Below are positions 9,192 to 18,006 of a stretch of 64,000 nt of DNA, piece after piece; position 1 is the stretch's first letter; each line of letters begins with the position of its first letter. Source of the DNA: Novosphingobium taihuense (GTDB lineage: Bacteria > Pseudomonadota > Alphaproteobacteria > Sphingomonadales > Sphingomonadaceae); the NCBI RefSeq assembly GCF_007830315.1, contig NZ_VLKJ01000002.1, forward strand, positions 186,001-250,000, given 5' to 3'. Under the pieces are notes generated by a model. It was not told the DNA's origin. It saw nothing but the letters and a program-made list of their open reading frames with translations, and made no database searches. The translations under genes and the position numbers were made by a program.

Positions 9192-10896
9192 TGGCCCCGG
9201 TCAGGTCCCGCGCCGCGACATAGCCGAAGGTCATCGCCGGGCCGATGGTAACGCCAGCGCCCGGATAGCTTTCGCCCATGGCCGAGGCCGCGTTGTTGCC
9301 CACGGCATAGAGGCCCGCAATCGGCTGCCCGGCATCGTCCACCACCTGTGCCTTGGCATTGGTGCGCAGGCCGCCGTTGGTGCCGATGTCGCCGGGGTAG
9401 ATCGGCATGGCATAGAATGGCCCTTCGGTCAGCGGGCGAAGGCAGGGATTGGGCTGGTGGCGATAGTCGCCATACATCCGGTCGTAGGCCGCATCGCCGC
9501 GATGGAACTCGGGGTCCTCCCCCTTGGCCGCGCCGGCATTGAAGCGCGCGATCTGCAGTTCCAGCGCCGCCGGATCGACGCCCATGGCCCGCGCCAGTTC
9601 ACCGATCGTGCGCCCCTTCTTGAGGATAGACTTGACCGCGCCCGATTGCAGCCAGTCGGGCACCAGCGGCAGCAGCGGGCCCATCGGGAACTGGTGGCGA
9701 TACTTGTGGTCGAACACCATCCAGCTGGGTGACGCGTCGCCGAATTCCTTTTCCCGCCGCGCCATCTGCTGGCCGACGATGTGATACGAAGCCGCCTCGT
9801 TCAGGTAGCGCTGGCCCTTCTGGTTGACCATGATGCACCCCGGCAGCGCGCGCTCGATGGTGCACAACCGGCCGCGATCCTCGCCCGGAACATGGAACAC
9901 CGGCGCGGCCCAGGCCGACTGCATGTTCATCGTGCCCGCGCCCACGGCCTGCCCTGCCCGAATGGCATCGCCGGTATTGCTCGTCACCCCGCCCGATGCC
10001 CAGGCTTTGTTGTAGAGCGGCGCGTTCGCGTCGCGCATCTGCTGGTTCTTGTCGAACCCGCCCGCCGCCAGCACCACGCCCTTGCGCGTGCGGATGGCGA
10101 AGGGCTTGCCGTCCTTCTCCACCACAATGCCGACAACGCGCCCGTTCTCGGTCACCAGCTCCTTCATCGGCGTGGCCAGCCAGAGCGGCACGCCCGCCTC
10201 GTTGAGCGCAACGCGCAAGGCGCCGGTCAGCGCGTTGCCCAGCGTCAACCGCCGGTCCTTGCGCGAAGTGAAGCGCAGGGGCCAGTCGAACCAGTACTTG
10301 GCCATGTTCTTCGCCAGCCCCGTCAGCCAGCCGGAGCCGCGATAGAGCAGCTGGTAGGTCTCGGCGAAAGTCCAGTTGAGGTAGCCGAACAGGCTCGCCG
10401 CGGGCGAGGGAAGTCGCTGTGTTTTCAGATCGTTACCGAGCAGCGTGCCGTCGAACATCTCGGGCAGGTGGGTGCGGTATCCCGTCACCGATCCGCCGGG
10501 ATTCTCAGCGTGGTAATCGGGATAGGGCTGCGAGGTGTAGATCACCCCGGTGTTCGCCGTCACCCAGCGCAGCATCGGCGCGGCGTTCTCGACATAGGCG
10601 CGGATGTTCTCGTCGGGCACGTTATCGGCGGACAGTGCACGGACATACTTGAAGGCGTCGTCGAGATTGTCCTCGAATCCCAGGGCCTTGGCCTGATCGC
10701 TCCCGGGGATCCATATGCCCCCGCCCGATGTCGCGCTGGTGCCGCCCCAGAGCTTGTCCTTCTCGACCACCAGCACGTCGGCCCGGTTCTTCGCCGCCAC
10801 CAGCGCGCTGAGCATCCCGCCCGCGCCCGAGCCTACGACGACGACGTCGACTTCCTTTTGCCAGTTCACCGTCATATTGTCCTGCCAGCGGGGCAC
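9184..10896 (-). CDS. FAD-dependent 3-ketosteroid dehydrogenase-like flavoprotein
   Basis: A 570-residue flavoprotein of the fumarate reductase/KstD superfamily. The dinucleotide motif VVVVGSGAGGM is at about residues 18-28, and the C-terminal ESYPGAGVTIGPAMTFGY carries Tyr544 and Gly548, spaced like the catalytic Tyr and Gly of 3-ketosteroid delta-1-dehydrogenases. The family removes hydrogens from a cyclic ketone ring. The ATG at 10896 has a GAGAGG ribosome site; an internal ATG at 10875 is an alternative. It is coupled to the AtuA-like gene. Substrate (steroid or other ring ketone) is inferred only from family. Confidence 0.82.
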   Translation of the reverse strand: MPRWQDNMTVNWQKEVDVVVVGSGAGGMLSALVAAKNRADVLVVEKDKLWGGTSATSGGGIWIPGSDQAKALGFEDNLDDAFKYVRALSADNVPDENIRAYVENAAPMLRWVTANTGVIYTSQPYPDYHAENPGGSVTGYRTHLPEMFDGTLLGNDLKTQRLPSPAASLFGYLNWTFAETYQLLYRGSGWLTGLAKNMAKYWFDWPLRFTSRKDRRLTLGNALTGALRVALNEAGVPLWLATPMKELVTENGRVVGIVVEKDGKPFAIRTRKGVVLAAGGFDKNQQMRDANAPLYNKAWASGGVTSNTGDAIRAGQAVGAGTMNMQSAWAAPVFHVPGEDRGRLCTIERALPGCIMVNQKGQRYLNEAASYHIVGQQMARREKEFGDASPSWMVFDHKYRHQFPMGPLLPLVPDWLQSGAVKSILKKGRTIGELARAMGVDPAALELQIARFNAGAAKGEDPEFHRGDAAYDRMYGDYRHQPNPCLRPLTEGPFYAMPIYPGDIGTNGGLRTNAKAQVVDDAGQPIAGLYAVGNNAASAMGESYPGAGVTIGPAMTFGYVAARDLTGANA

Positions 10897-10960
10897 ATCG
10901 GCGCCCTCTCTCCCGAAATTTGACGCAAACGTCGGCCAGACTTGCGCTCATGTCAACTCC

Positions 10961-10989
10961 ATGCGTAGAATGGGCTCAAGGATTCTACG
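10961..10989. promoter_or_regulatory. Operator-like inverted repeat in the divergent flavoprotein/EthD promoter region
   Basis: CGTAGAAT (10964-10971) and ATTCTACG (10982-10989) form a perfect 8-bp inverted repeat with a 10-base spacer. The left arm contains the island-wide ATGCGTA element (10961-10967). The site lies between the divergent starts at 10896 and 11018. Confidence 0.6.
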
Positions 10990-11017
10990 AAAAAATGGGT
11001 TAGGAGAGGCTGAAGCG

Positions 11018-11782
11018 ATGGAAAAGGTCGTCGCCGCGCTTTGGGTGCCACCGGGCGAAACGCGCGAGGCCTATGGCGCGCGCCTGCTCGAAACGCTGCC
11101 GCAGGCGCTGGTCTCAGCAGGCGCCAGCCGCGTGCGTCTCAACATCCGCGATGCCACGGTAGCGCCGGGAGAGGCACTGGTCCAGCAGTGGCAGGCCCCG
11201 CAGCAGGCCGCCGTCGCACAATTCTGGATGCCGTCCGCCAACGCCCGCTTCCGGGGCGAGGTAGATGTCGCGCTCGCCGCGCACAGCGCATGGTTTGCCG
11301 CGTGGCTGGTCTGCGAATCGGAGATCATCCCGAACACCGCACACCCATGTTCTGCAAATGTTTCCCCGGGGAAACAACTGGGGGAGATCCCCGAGCGCAC
11401 ATGGGGCTGGAGCCAGGCGAGCTTCATTTCGTTCCGTCCGGACCTCTCGCGCGAAGCGGCCATCGCCCACTGGCATTCGCACCACACCCGCGTGGCGATC
11501 GAGACCCAGGCCAACTTCGAGTACGTCCAGAACCTGATCGTGCGCCCGCTGACCGAGAATGCGCCCGCTTACAGTGCCTTCGTGGAAGAATGCTTCCCGA
11601 TCAATGCCTTGAGCGAACCGGAGGCCTTTTTCGACGCGGTCGGCAATCCGGCCAAGTTCAAGGCCAATCTCGATGCGATGATGGACAGCTGCCACGCCTT
11701 CCTCGACTTCACCCGCAACGACATCATCCCCACCAGCCAGTTCGACTTCGCCCAACGACTTCGCCCATCTGGGCTGACCTGA
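11018..11782 (+). CDS. EthD-domain protein
   Basis: A 254-residue protein with ferredoxin-like EthD folds; the second half (about residues 130-250) has the typical ISFRPDLSREAAIAHWHSHHT segment. EthD-type proteins accompany P450 and other oxidative degradation systems, but their reaction is usually unknown. The start at 11018 follows GGAGAGG at 11003-11009. It begins a plus-strand run leading to the SDR and then the P450/ferredoxin genes, which supports a role in that oxidation branch. Confidence 0.75.
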   Translation: MEKVVAALWVPPGETREAYGARLLETLPQALVSAGASRVRLNIRDATVAPGEALVQQWQAPQQAAVAQFWMPSANARFRGEVDVALAAHSAWFAAWLVCESEIIPNTAHPCSANVSPGKQLGEIPERTWGWSQASFISFRPDLSREAAIAHWHSHHTRVAIETQANFEYVQNLIVRPLTENAPAYSAFVEECFPINALSEPEAFFDAVGNPAKFKANLDAMMDSCHAFLDFTRNDIIPTSQFDFAQRLRPSGLT

Positions 11783-11798
11783 ATCAAGAGGAACCGAC

Positions 11799-12686
11799 AT
11801 GTCCGACCAACCGAAGATCGCGCCAAAGGTCGCTCTCGTCACCGGTGCCAGCCGGGGTGCAGGCGCCGGGATCGCCCGAGGCTTTGGCGAGATGGGATAC
11901 ACCGTCTATGTCACCGGCCGGACCGTCACCCCCGGCGATGCCAAGGGCTGGGATGGCACCGTGCTGCCCGGCACCGTTTCCGAAACTGCACAGAAAATCA
12001 ATGACCTGGGCGGAAAGGGCATTCCGGTCGTCTGCGATCATGCCGACGATGCGAGCGTTGCCCGCGTATTCGAGCAGATCATGGACGAGCAGGGCCGCCT
12101 CGACGTGCTGGTCAACAATGCCGCCTACATGCACCACCAGCTGATCGACAAGGCGCCGTTCTGGGAGAAGGAGCTCGACGCCCAGAAGATCATCGATGTC
12201 GGCCTGCGCAGCGCCTACGTGGCAAGCTGGCACGCGGCCCGGATCATGGTGCCGCAGAAGTCGGGCCTGATCGCGATGACCTCCTCGTTCGGCGCGACCT
12301 GCTACATGCACGGCCCCGCCTATGGCGCGCAGAAGGCCGGGCTCGACAAGCTGGCGCACGACATGGAGCACGATTTCCGCGGCACCGGGGTGATCGCCGT
12401 CTCGCTCTGGCTTGGCCCGCAGCTGACCGAGCGCGCGCTGATCGCGGCCAAGACCAATCCGGAGCAGTACGAAGGCTTCCTCTCGATGGCCGAGAACCCC
12501 GAGTTTTCCGCCCACGTCCTCGCCGCGATCGACAGCGCGCCCAACCGCGACGAGCTTTCGGGCCAGACGCTGATCGTGGCGGAGATTGCCAAGGAGCTGG
12601 GCGTTACCGACCGGGGTCATGACCGACCCTCGCACCGCGATATGCTGGGCAGCCCGCGTCCGAAGAATCCGGCGGCGGTTTATTGA
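11799..12686 (+). CDS. SDR oxidoreductase, DHRS1-like
   Basis: A 295-residue short-chain dehydrogenase. The cofactor motif TGASRGAGAGIA is at about residues 17-28, then VNNAAY, catalytic Ser in MTSSFG, and YGAQK (Tyr-x3-Lys). The insertion after the second beta strand and the extended C-terminus resemble DHRS1-type SDRs rather than the compact 250-residue class. It follows the EthD gene by 16 bases with AAGAGGA before the start, so they are probably co-transcribed. The substrate is presumably a secondary alcohol or ketone intermediate. Confidence 0.85.
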   Translation: MSDQPKIAPKVALVTGASRGAGAGIARGFGEMGYTVYVTGRTVTPGDAKGWDGTVLPGTVSETAQKINDLGGKGIPVVCDHADDASVARVFEQIMDEQGRLDVLVNNAAYMHHQLIDKAPFWEKELDAQKIIDVGLRSAYVASWHAARIMVPQKSGLIAMTSSFGATCYMHGPAYGAQKAGLDKLAHDMEHDFRGTGVIAVSLWLGPQLTERALIAAKTNPEQYEGFLSMAENPEFSAHVLAAIDSAPNRDELSGQTLIVAEIAKELGVTDRGHDRPSHRDMLGSPRPKNPAAVY

Positions 12687-12853
12687 GGGGTAGTGGGAGG
12701 GCCCACCCCTAACCCCTGTCGGCCAAGTTCACCCGATGATCCCCCACGGATCATCGGGCGATACCTCACAGCCCTGCCCCCTTGCGCCCGATCCCGCGCT
12801 CCATACGCTTCGCCCGTCAAGCCGGAGCAACCGGCCGATTGGGAGAAAATCGC

Positions 12854-14272
12854 ATGGCAAGCGCAGCACCTTCTGCCGGTGGCCTTCCCTTGCTCGATGG
12901 AGGCACGCCACTTCTTGGGCATCTCGCACAGTTCTTCCGCGATCCGGTTTCGGTCCTGAAGCGCGGCTACCGCAGCAAGGGGCGGATGTTCGCGATGAAC
13001 TTCATGGGCCAGCGCATGAACGTGATGCTGGGGCCCGAACACAACCGCTTCTTCTTCGAGGAGACCGACAAGCTGCTCTCGATCCGGGAGTCGATGCCGT
13101 TCTTCCTCAAGATGTTCTCGCCCGATTTCTATTCCTTTGCCGAAATGGACGAGTACCTGCGCCAGCGCGCGATCATCATGCCCCGGTTCAAGGCGGCATC
13201 GATGAAGCAGTACGTGCCGGTGATGGTCGAGGAATCGCTCAACCTCGTCGACAGGCTGGGCGAGGAAGGCGAGTTCGACCTGATCCCGACGCTCGGCCCG
13301 GTGGTGATGGACATTGCCGCGCACAGCTTCATGGGGCGCGAGTTCCACGAGAAGCTGGGGCACGAATTCTTCGACCTGTTCCGCGATTTTTCGGGCGGCA
13401 TGGAATTCGTCCTGCCGCTGTGGCTGCCGACGCCCAAGATGGTGAAATCCCAACGCGCCAAGAAGAAGCTGCACGCGATCCTGCAATCGTGGATCGACAA
13501 GCGCCGCGCGAGCCCGCTCGATCCGCCCGACTTCTTCCAGACGATGATCGAGACGAAGTATCCCGATGGCCGCCCCGTGCCCGACGAGATCATCCGCCAC
13601 CTGATCCTGCTGCTGGTCTGGGCGGGGCACGAAACGACGGCCGGGCAGGTCAGCTGGGCGCTGGCCGACCTGTTGCAGAACCCCGGTTATGCGCAAGTGC
13701 TGCGCGACGAGACGGCGGCGCTGCTGGGTGGCGGCATTGGCGGAAACCTGAGCTGGGAACATGCCATCGCCATGGAGAAGATGGACCTTGCCCTGCGCGA
13801 GACCGAGCGGCTTCATCCCGTCGCCTACATGCTCAGCCGCAAGGCCAGCGCCGATATCGAGCGCGAAGGCTATACCATTCGCAAGGGCGAGTTCGTGCTG
13901 CTGGCGCCTTCTGTCAGCCACCGCATGGAAGAGACCTTCCGCAATGCCGATGCCTATGATCCCGAACGCTTCAACCCAGCCAACCCCGATGCGCAGATCG
14001 AGAGCAATTCGCTGATCGGCTTTGGCGGCGGGGTGCATCGCTGTGCGGGCGTGAACTTTGCGCGCATGGAAATGAAGGTGCTGGTGGCGATCCTGCTGCA
14101 GAACTTCGACATGGAACTGATCGACGAGGTGCGGCCGATTGCCGGTGCATCGACCTATTGGCCGGCCCAACCCTGCCGCGTGCGCTACAGGCGGCGCAAG
14201 GTGGACGGGGCTGCGGCGAGCGCGGACGTTGCGGCGCTGGCCAAGGCGGCCGGTTGCCCGGCACATGCGTGA
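12854..14272 (+). CDS. Cytochrome P450 (CYP51-like)
   Basis: A 472-residue soluble P450. It has the I-helix oxygen-activation motif AGHETT (257-262), the K-helix ExxR in LRETERLHP, and the heme-binding FGGGVHRCAG with Cys397. The overall pattern recalls sterol 14-demethylase-like P450s, but this is not enough to assign the reaction. I chose ATG 12854 because GGGAG lies at 12841-12845. A 2Fe-2S ferredoxin gene begins 10 bases after the stop and is the likely electron donor. No ferredoxin reductase is seen in the window. Confidence 0.93.
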   Translation: MASAAPSAGGLPLLDGGTPLLGHLAQFFRDPVSVLKRGYRSKGRMFAMNFMGQRMNVMLGPEHNRFFFEETDKLLSIRESMPFFLKMFSPDFYSFAEMDEYLRQRAIIMPRFKAASMKQYVPVMVEESLNLVDRLGEEGEFDLIPTLGPVVMDIAAHSFMGREFHEKLGHEFFDLFRDFSGGMEFVLPLWLPTPKMVKSQRAKKKLHAILQSWIDKRRASPLDPPDFFQTMIETKYPDGRPVPDEIIRHLILLLVWAGHETTAGQVSWALADLLQNPGYAQVLRDETAALLGGGIGGNLSWEHAIAMEKMDLALRETERLHPVAYMLSRKASADIEREGYTIRKGEFVLLAPSVSHRMEETFRNADAYDPERFNPANPDAQIESNSLIGFGGGVHRCAGVNFARMEMKVLVAILLQNFDMELIDEVRPIAGASTYWPAQPCRVRYRRRKVDGAAASADVAALAKAAGCPAHA

Positions 14273-14282
14273 GGCGCACTGA

Positions 14283-14615
14283 ATGGCCAAGGTGACATTC
14301 GTCCAGCCGGACGGTTCGCAGCGCACGTGCGTGAACTTCGAGGGCATGACCCTGATGCAGCTCGCGGTCGGCAATCTTGTCGACGGGATCGACGCGCTGT
14401 GCGGGGGGATGATGCAGTGCGCCACCTGTCACTGCTATATCGATCCGGAGTGGCTCGACCGCACGGGTTCGGCGCGGCCTGACGAACGCGAGATGCTCGA
14501 GGCCATCGAGGGGGTGGAGATCCGCCCGAACAGCCGCCTGTCGTGCCAGGTCCAGCTTGGCGAGGAGCTTGACGGGCTGGTGGTGCACATTCCGGCGGAT
14601 CAGCCCGGTATCTGA
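14283..14615 (+). CDS. 2Fe-2S ferredoxin, putidaredoxin/adrenodoxin type
   Basis: A 110-residue ferredoxin with cluster ligands Cys40, Cys46, Cys49 and Cys88 (C-x5-C-x2-C then C), the vertebrate-type/putidaredoxin pattern. These proteins pass single electrons from a flavoprotein reductase to a P450. The 10-base spacing from the P450 gene makes the pairing nearly certain. The reductase must come from elsewhere in the genome. Confidence 0.93.
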   Translation: MAKVTFVQPDGSQRTCVNFEGMTLMQLAVGNLVDGIDALCGGMMQCATCHCYIDPEWLDRTGSARPDEREMLEAIEGVEIRPNSRLSCQVQLGEELDGLVVHIPADQPGI

Positions 14616-14641
14616 TTGCCGCACGACCTTCGCGAGCGGAC

Positions 14642-14723
14642 TGCCCACCCCGCTGCGACTAGCCTCTCCTATGGTTCGTCAAGTCTCGCTCCCCTCCCGC
14701 AGGCGGGAGGGGTTGGGGGTGGG
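14642..14723. repeat. Dispersed intergenic repeat, copy 1
   Basis: Contains TGCCCACCCCGCTGCGACTA, then CAAGTCTCGC, then the hairpin CCTCCCGCAGGCGGGAGG. A closely similar element lies in reverse orientation at 36361-36430, so this is a dispersed repeat unit and not just a terminator, although its hairpin could stop transcripts leaving the ferredoxin gene. Confidence 0.65.
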
Positions 14724-14776
14724 TCTCCAGCGTCAGCCAGAATGATCAAACATCTGCAAATCTTGACTTCTTCTCT

Positions 14777-14821
14777 TACGCATCCGGTTGACATCCCGAT
14801 CATCCGAAAACACTATGCGTA
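14777..14821 (+). promoter_or_regulatory. Promoter with flanking TACGCAT/ATGCGTA operator for the SDR at 14874
   Basis: A consensus -35 TTGACA (14788-14793) is followed after 17 bases by CACTAT (14811-14816) as a weak -10. TACGCAT (14777-14783) lies just upstream of the -35, and ATGCGTA (14815-14821) overlaps the -10. Together they are a perfect 7-bp inverted repeat with a 31-base spacer, a layout suited to looping or repression. Confidence 0.6.
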
Positions 14822-14873
14822 GAAATAGTAATCATGTTCGCCGAATCATCGGCGTGGAGAGGGACGACATCCG

Positions 14874-15746
14874 ATGACTGCGGGAACGAATGCTGGCCTT
14901 GCTGCGCAAGCGCTGGACTTCACGGGGAAGACAGTGCTCGTAACCGGCGGCGGCGTGGGCATCGGGCGCGCCATTGCCGAGGCCTTTGCCGGAGCGGGCG
15001 CGCATGTCGTGATCGCCGAGATCGATCCGGCCAATGCCGATGCCGCTGAAGCCGCCATGCCATCTGCCCGCGTGTTCCGTTGCGACGTGCGCCAGCGCGG
15101 TGTGGGCGCGATGCTGGCCGAGCGGATCGCGGCGGAAACCGGCAGGCTCGACGTGCTGGTCAACAATGTCGGCCACTTCGTTCACGCACGGCCCTTTTCC
15201 ATGCTGGAAGACGAGGAGGCGGAGGAAATCCTCGACGTGAACCTTGGCCAGTTGCTGCGCATGACCAAGGCGATGATCCCACTTCTGCGCAAGGGCGCGC
15301 CGGGCTCCTCGATCATCAATGTCACCTCGATCGAGGCGCATCGCGGCATTCCCTATTGCTCGGTTTATGCCGCAGCAAAGTGGGCGGTGACGGGCTTTAC
15401 CAAGAGCCTTGCACTGGAGCTTGGGCCCGAAGGCATCCGGGTGAACACCATCGCGCCCGAGACGACCGACACGCCGCAAGTGGCGCTCGACTACATGATT
15501 CCGCCCGAGAACCGCACCCACGAAGAGCGCTGGATTCCGCTGGGCCGCTTCGGCCAGCCGTCGGACTGCGCGGGTGCCGCGCTCTACCTTGCCAGCCCCC
15601 TGGCGGCGTGGGTGACGGGCAGCACGATCAATATCGACGGCGGCGCGCTGGCGGCTGCAGGCTGGTATCGCACGCCGCAGGGCGAATGGACCAACGTGCC
15701 GCTGATCTCGGGCAATGGGCTCGTGATACCGGGCACCGTTTCGTGA
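14874..15746 (+). CDS. SDR oxidoreductase
   Basis: A 290-residue classical SDR. It has TGGGVGIGRAI for the cofactor at about residues 24-34, VNNVGH, Ser in NVTSIEAH and YAAAK as the Tyr-x3-Lys pair. An unusual C-terminal tail of about 35 residues (AAAGWYRTPQGEWTNVP) follows the INIDGG dimer motif. The stop overlaps the next GTG start (GTGA), so it is coupled to the NTF2-like gene. It opens the four-gene operon SDR, NTF2-like, NmrA-like, esterase. Confidence 0.87.
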   Translation: MTAGTNAGLAAQALDFTGKTVLVTGGGVGIGRAIAEAFAGAGAHVVIAEIDPANADAAEAAMPSARVFRCDVRQRGVGAMLAERIAAETGRLDVLVNNVGHFVHARPFSMLEDEEAEEILDVNLGQLLRMTKAMIPLLRKGAPGSSIINVTSIEAHRGIPYCSVYAAAKWAVTGFTKSLALELGPEGIRVNTIAPETTDTPQVALDYMIPPENRTHEERWIPLGRFGQPSDCAGAALYLASPLAAWVTGSTINIDGGALAAAGWYRTPQGEWTNVPLISGNGLVIPGTVS

Positions 15747-16162
15747 GCGACCTTTCCGCCCTGCGCCGCACCGCCGAACGCTATGCCGTCGGTGCCGACC
15801 GGCGGAACAAGGCGCTGTGGCGCGAGGTGCTGGCCGACGACATCGAGATCACCGGCCCCGGCTTCAGCATCACCGGCCTCGAAGCCAACCTCGGTTCGAT
15901 CGACCACCTCGCCCACGCCTTCACCATGACGCGCCATGTGGTGCACGACATGGATGTGACCGTGGACGGCGACACGGCGCGAGGCGAAACCCGCTCCACC
16001 GCCGAACACCGAATTGCCGCGCCCGATGGCGACACGCTGCTGGTCTGGGCGATCCGCTATCAGGACCAGTGGCGGCGTGAAGGCGACAACTGGAAATTCA
16101 CCCGCCGCACCCTGATCGTCGATTGGGAAGAACTGCGGCCGATCAAGGGAACAGGCGCATGA
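15743..16162 (+). CDS. NTF2-like/SnoaL-type protein
   Basis: A 139-residue protein starting at a GTG that overlaps the SDR stop (GTGA) and ending in an ATGA overlap with the next gene. Its size and the pattern of an N-terminal helix, then DDIEITGPGFSITG and a C-terminal sheet (NWKFTRRTLIVDWEE) fit the SnoaL/ketosteroid-isomerase-like fold. Members act as isomerases, epoxide hydrolases, cyclases or dehydratases. It is the first of four such genes in the window. Confidence 0.75.
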   Translation: MSDLSALRRTAERYAVGADRRNKALWREVLADDIEITGPGFSITGLEANLGSIDHLAHAFTMTRHVVHDMDVTVDGDTARGETRSTAEHRIAAPDGDTLLVWAIRYQDQWRREGDNWKFTRRTLIVDWEELRPIKGTGA

Positions 16163-17058
16163 AGGTACTGGTCATCGGCGGGACGGGGGCGCTGGGCGGC
16201 CATGCCGCGCTGCATCTGGCGGCACAGGGGCATGAGGTAACGATTACCGGTCGCTCTGCCGCGCCGACAGGGACGCCGCTCACCGGCCTCGGTTTCCTCA
16301 AGGGCGATTACGTCGCGGGCGATTTTACCGCCGACCGGCTTGCGGGCTTCGACTGGATGGTCTTTGCCGCTGGCAACGATCCGCGCCACGTGCCGCAGGG
16401 CGAGGACTTCGCGGCGTGGCTGAAGAAGGCCAACCACGAGGCACTCCCCGCCGTATTCGCCGCCGCGCGCGAGGCCGGGGTGCAGCGCGCGGTGCAGCTT
16501 GGCAGCTTCTACCCGCAGGCCGCGCCGGAGCTGATCGCGGGCAATGTCTATATCCAGTCGCGCCTTGCCGCCTGCCAGCTCGCCCGCGACGAAGGGCGCG
16601 AAGGCTTCGATGTGGTCAGCGTCAACGCGCCCTTCATGGTCGGCGCGGTGCCGGGCCTGCCCAGCGCGATCTTCGAACCCTATGTCGCCTGGGCCAAGGG
16701 GCAGATCCCGATCCCGTTTTTCGCTCCAACCGGCGGCACCAACTTCATGTCGTTCCGCTCGCTCTCCGAGGCGATCGAAGGGGCGCTGCTGCGGGGCGAG
16801 CCGGGCAAGGCCTATCTGGTGGGCGATGAAAACCTCACGTTCCGCGAATACTTCCAGCTGTTCTTCGATGCGGTTGGAAGTGATGTCGATCTGGAAGAGC
16901 GCGACGAGGAGTTGCCGCTGCTGCCCGATGTCGCCATCCCGCAAGGGCGCGGCAACACGATCAGTTATGAACCAGACGCTGGCGAAACCGCGCTGCTCGG
17001 CTATCGTCGTGGTGACGTGGCGGCGGCTGTGGCCGAAATCGTCGCCCAATACGGCTAA
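16159..17058 (+). CDS. NmrA/NAD-dependent epimerase-like Rossmann protein
   Basis: A 299-residue extended or atypical SDR with an N-terminal VIGGTGALGGHAALHL nucleotide-binding motif. The ATG at 16159 overlaps the preceding stop (ATGA). Ser-rich LGSFYP and a YIQSR segment lie where Ser/Tyr catalytic residues would be expected, but the classical Tyr-x3-Lys is not clear, so it could be a non-catalytic NAD(P) sensor or an unusual reductase. Its place in a tight operon with an SDR and esterase favours an enzyme. Confidence 0.75.
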   Translation: MKVLVIGGTGALGGHAALHLAAQGHEVTITGRSAAPTGTPLTGLGFLKGDYVAGDFTADRLAGFDWMVFAAGNDPRHVPQGEDFAAWLKKANHEALPAVFAAAREAGVQRAVQLGSFYPQAAPELIAGNVYIQSRLAACQLARDEGREGFDVVSVNAPFMVGAVPGLPSAIFEPYVAWAKGQIPIPFFAPTGGTNFMSFRSLSEAIEGALLRGEPGKAYLVGDENLTFREYFQLFFDAVGSDVDLEERDEELPLLPDVAIPQGRGNTISYEPDAGETALLGYRRGDVAAAVAEIVAQYG

Positions 17059-17072
17059 GGGAGAGACCACCG

Positions 17073-18002
17073 ATGACGCTCAATCCGCAGGTCGAGGCGC
17101 TGCTTGGCTTCTTTGCGCAGATGCCGCCGGTCGATTACGAAACGGTCACGCCGGAGGAACTGCGCGAGGCGAACAGGCCGATGCAGATGGGGCCGCCGCC
17201 TGCAGTGGCAGAGGTGCGCGACGTGACGCTGGCGCTGACCGGGCGCACGATCACGGCGCGGCTCTACAAGCCAGAGGGTGCCGGCGAGAACGCGCCACTG
17301 GTGCTGTTCTACCATGGCGGCGGATGGGTGGTCGGTTCGGTCGAGACGCACGATGCTTCGGCCCGTGCACTGGCCGTGGCGAGCGGGGCGGCGGTGCTGT
17401 CGGTGGAGTACCGGCTCGCCCCGGAAACGCCCTTCCCGGGGCCGCTCGACGATTGCCACGATGCGCTGCTCTGGGCGGTGGAGCACGCGGGCGAACTGGG
17501 CATCGATCCGGCGCGGTTGGCGGTGGCGGGCGACAGCGCAGGTGGCAACCTTGCTGCCGCCGTGGCGATCCGTGCGCGTGATGCAGGCGGGCCGAAGCTG
17601 GCGCATCAGCTGCTGATCTATCCGGTGACCGACACCGATTTCACCAACGGTTCCTACACCGAGAATGCCGAGGGCTATTTCCTGACCACGCGGATGATGC
17701 AGTGGTTCTGGGCGCATTACGTGGGCGACCACAGCGATCCGCACCCGCACGCGGCGGTCCTGCGTCACGACAACCTGGAGGGCCTGCCGCCCGCGACGGT
17801 GCTGGTGGCGCAATACGATCCCCTGCGCGACGAAGGGCTTGCTTATGCCGAGGCGCTGAAGGCTGCGGGGGTTCCGGTGGAGACCGAACTGGCGCCGGGC
17901 ATGATCCACGGCTTCTTCTCGATGTTCGAGGCGGTGCCCGATGCCCTACCCTATATCGAACGGGCAGGTGCGCGGGTGAAAGCAGCTTTCGCGGAGGGCT
18001 GA
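17073..18002 (+). CDS. Alpha/beta hydrolase, hormone-sensitive-lipase family esterase
   Basis: A 309-residue esterase. It carries the oxyanion motif HGGGW at residues 81-85, the nucleophile elbow GDSAGG with Ser155, Asp249 in YDPLRDEG and His279 in GMIHGFF, the full HSL-family triad. The enzyme should hydrolyse a small ester or lactone in the cytoplasm. It ends the operon beginning at 14874 and is convergent with the GGDEF-EAL gene. A role in opening a Baeyer-Villiger-derived lactone is possible but inferred. Confidence 0.9.
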   Translation: MTLNPQVEALLGFFAQMPPVDYETVTPEELREANRPMQMGPPPAVAEVRDVTLALTGRTITARLYKPEGAGENAPLVLFYHGGGWVVGSVETHDASARALAVASGAAVLSVEYRLAPETPFPGPLDDCHDALLWAVEHAGELGIDPARLAVAGDSAGGNLAAAVAIRARDAGGPKLAHQLLIYPVTDTDFTNGSYTENAEGYFLTTRMMQWFWAHYVGDHSDPHPHAAVLRHDNLEGLPPATVLVAQYDPLRDEGLAYAEALKAAGVPVETELAPGMIHGFFSMFEAVPDALPYIERAGARVKAAFAEG

Positions 18003-18006
18003 CGGG

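Noticed and set aside
7437..9251. Plus-strand open frame of 604 codons antisense to the AtuA-like gene
   Set aside because: Low-complexity Arg/His/Pro-rich product without recognisable domains; the minus-strand gene is clearly real.
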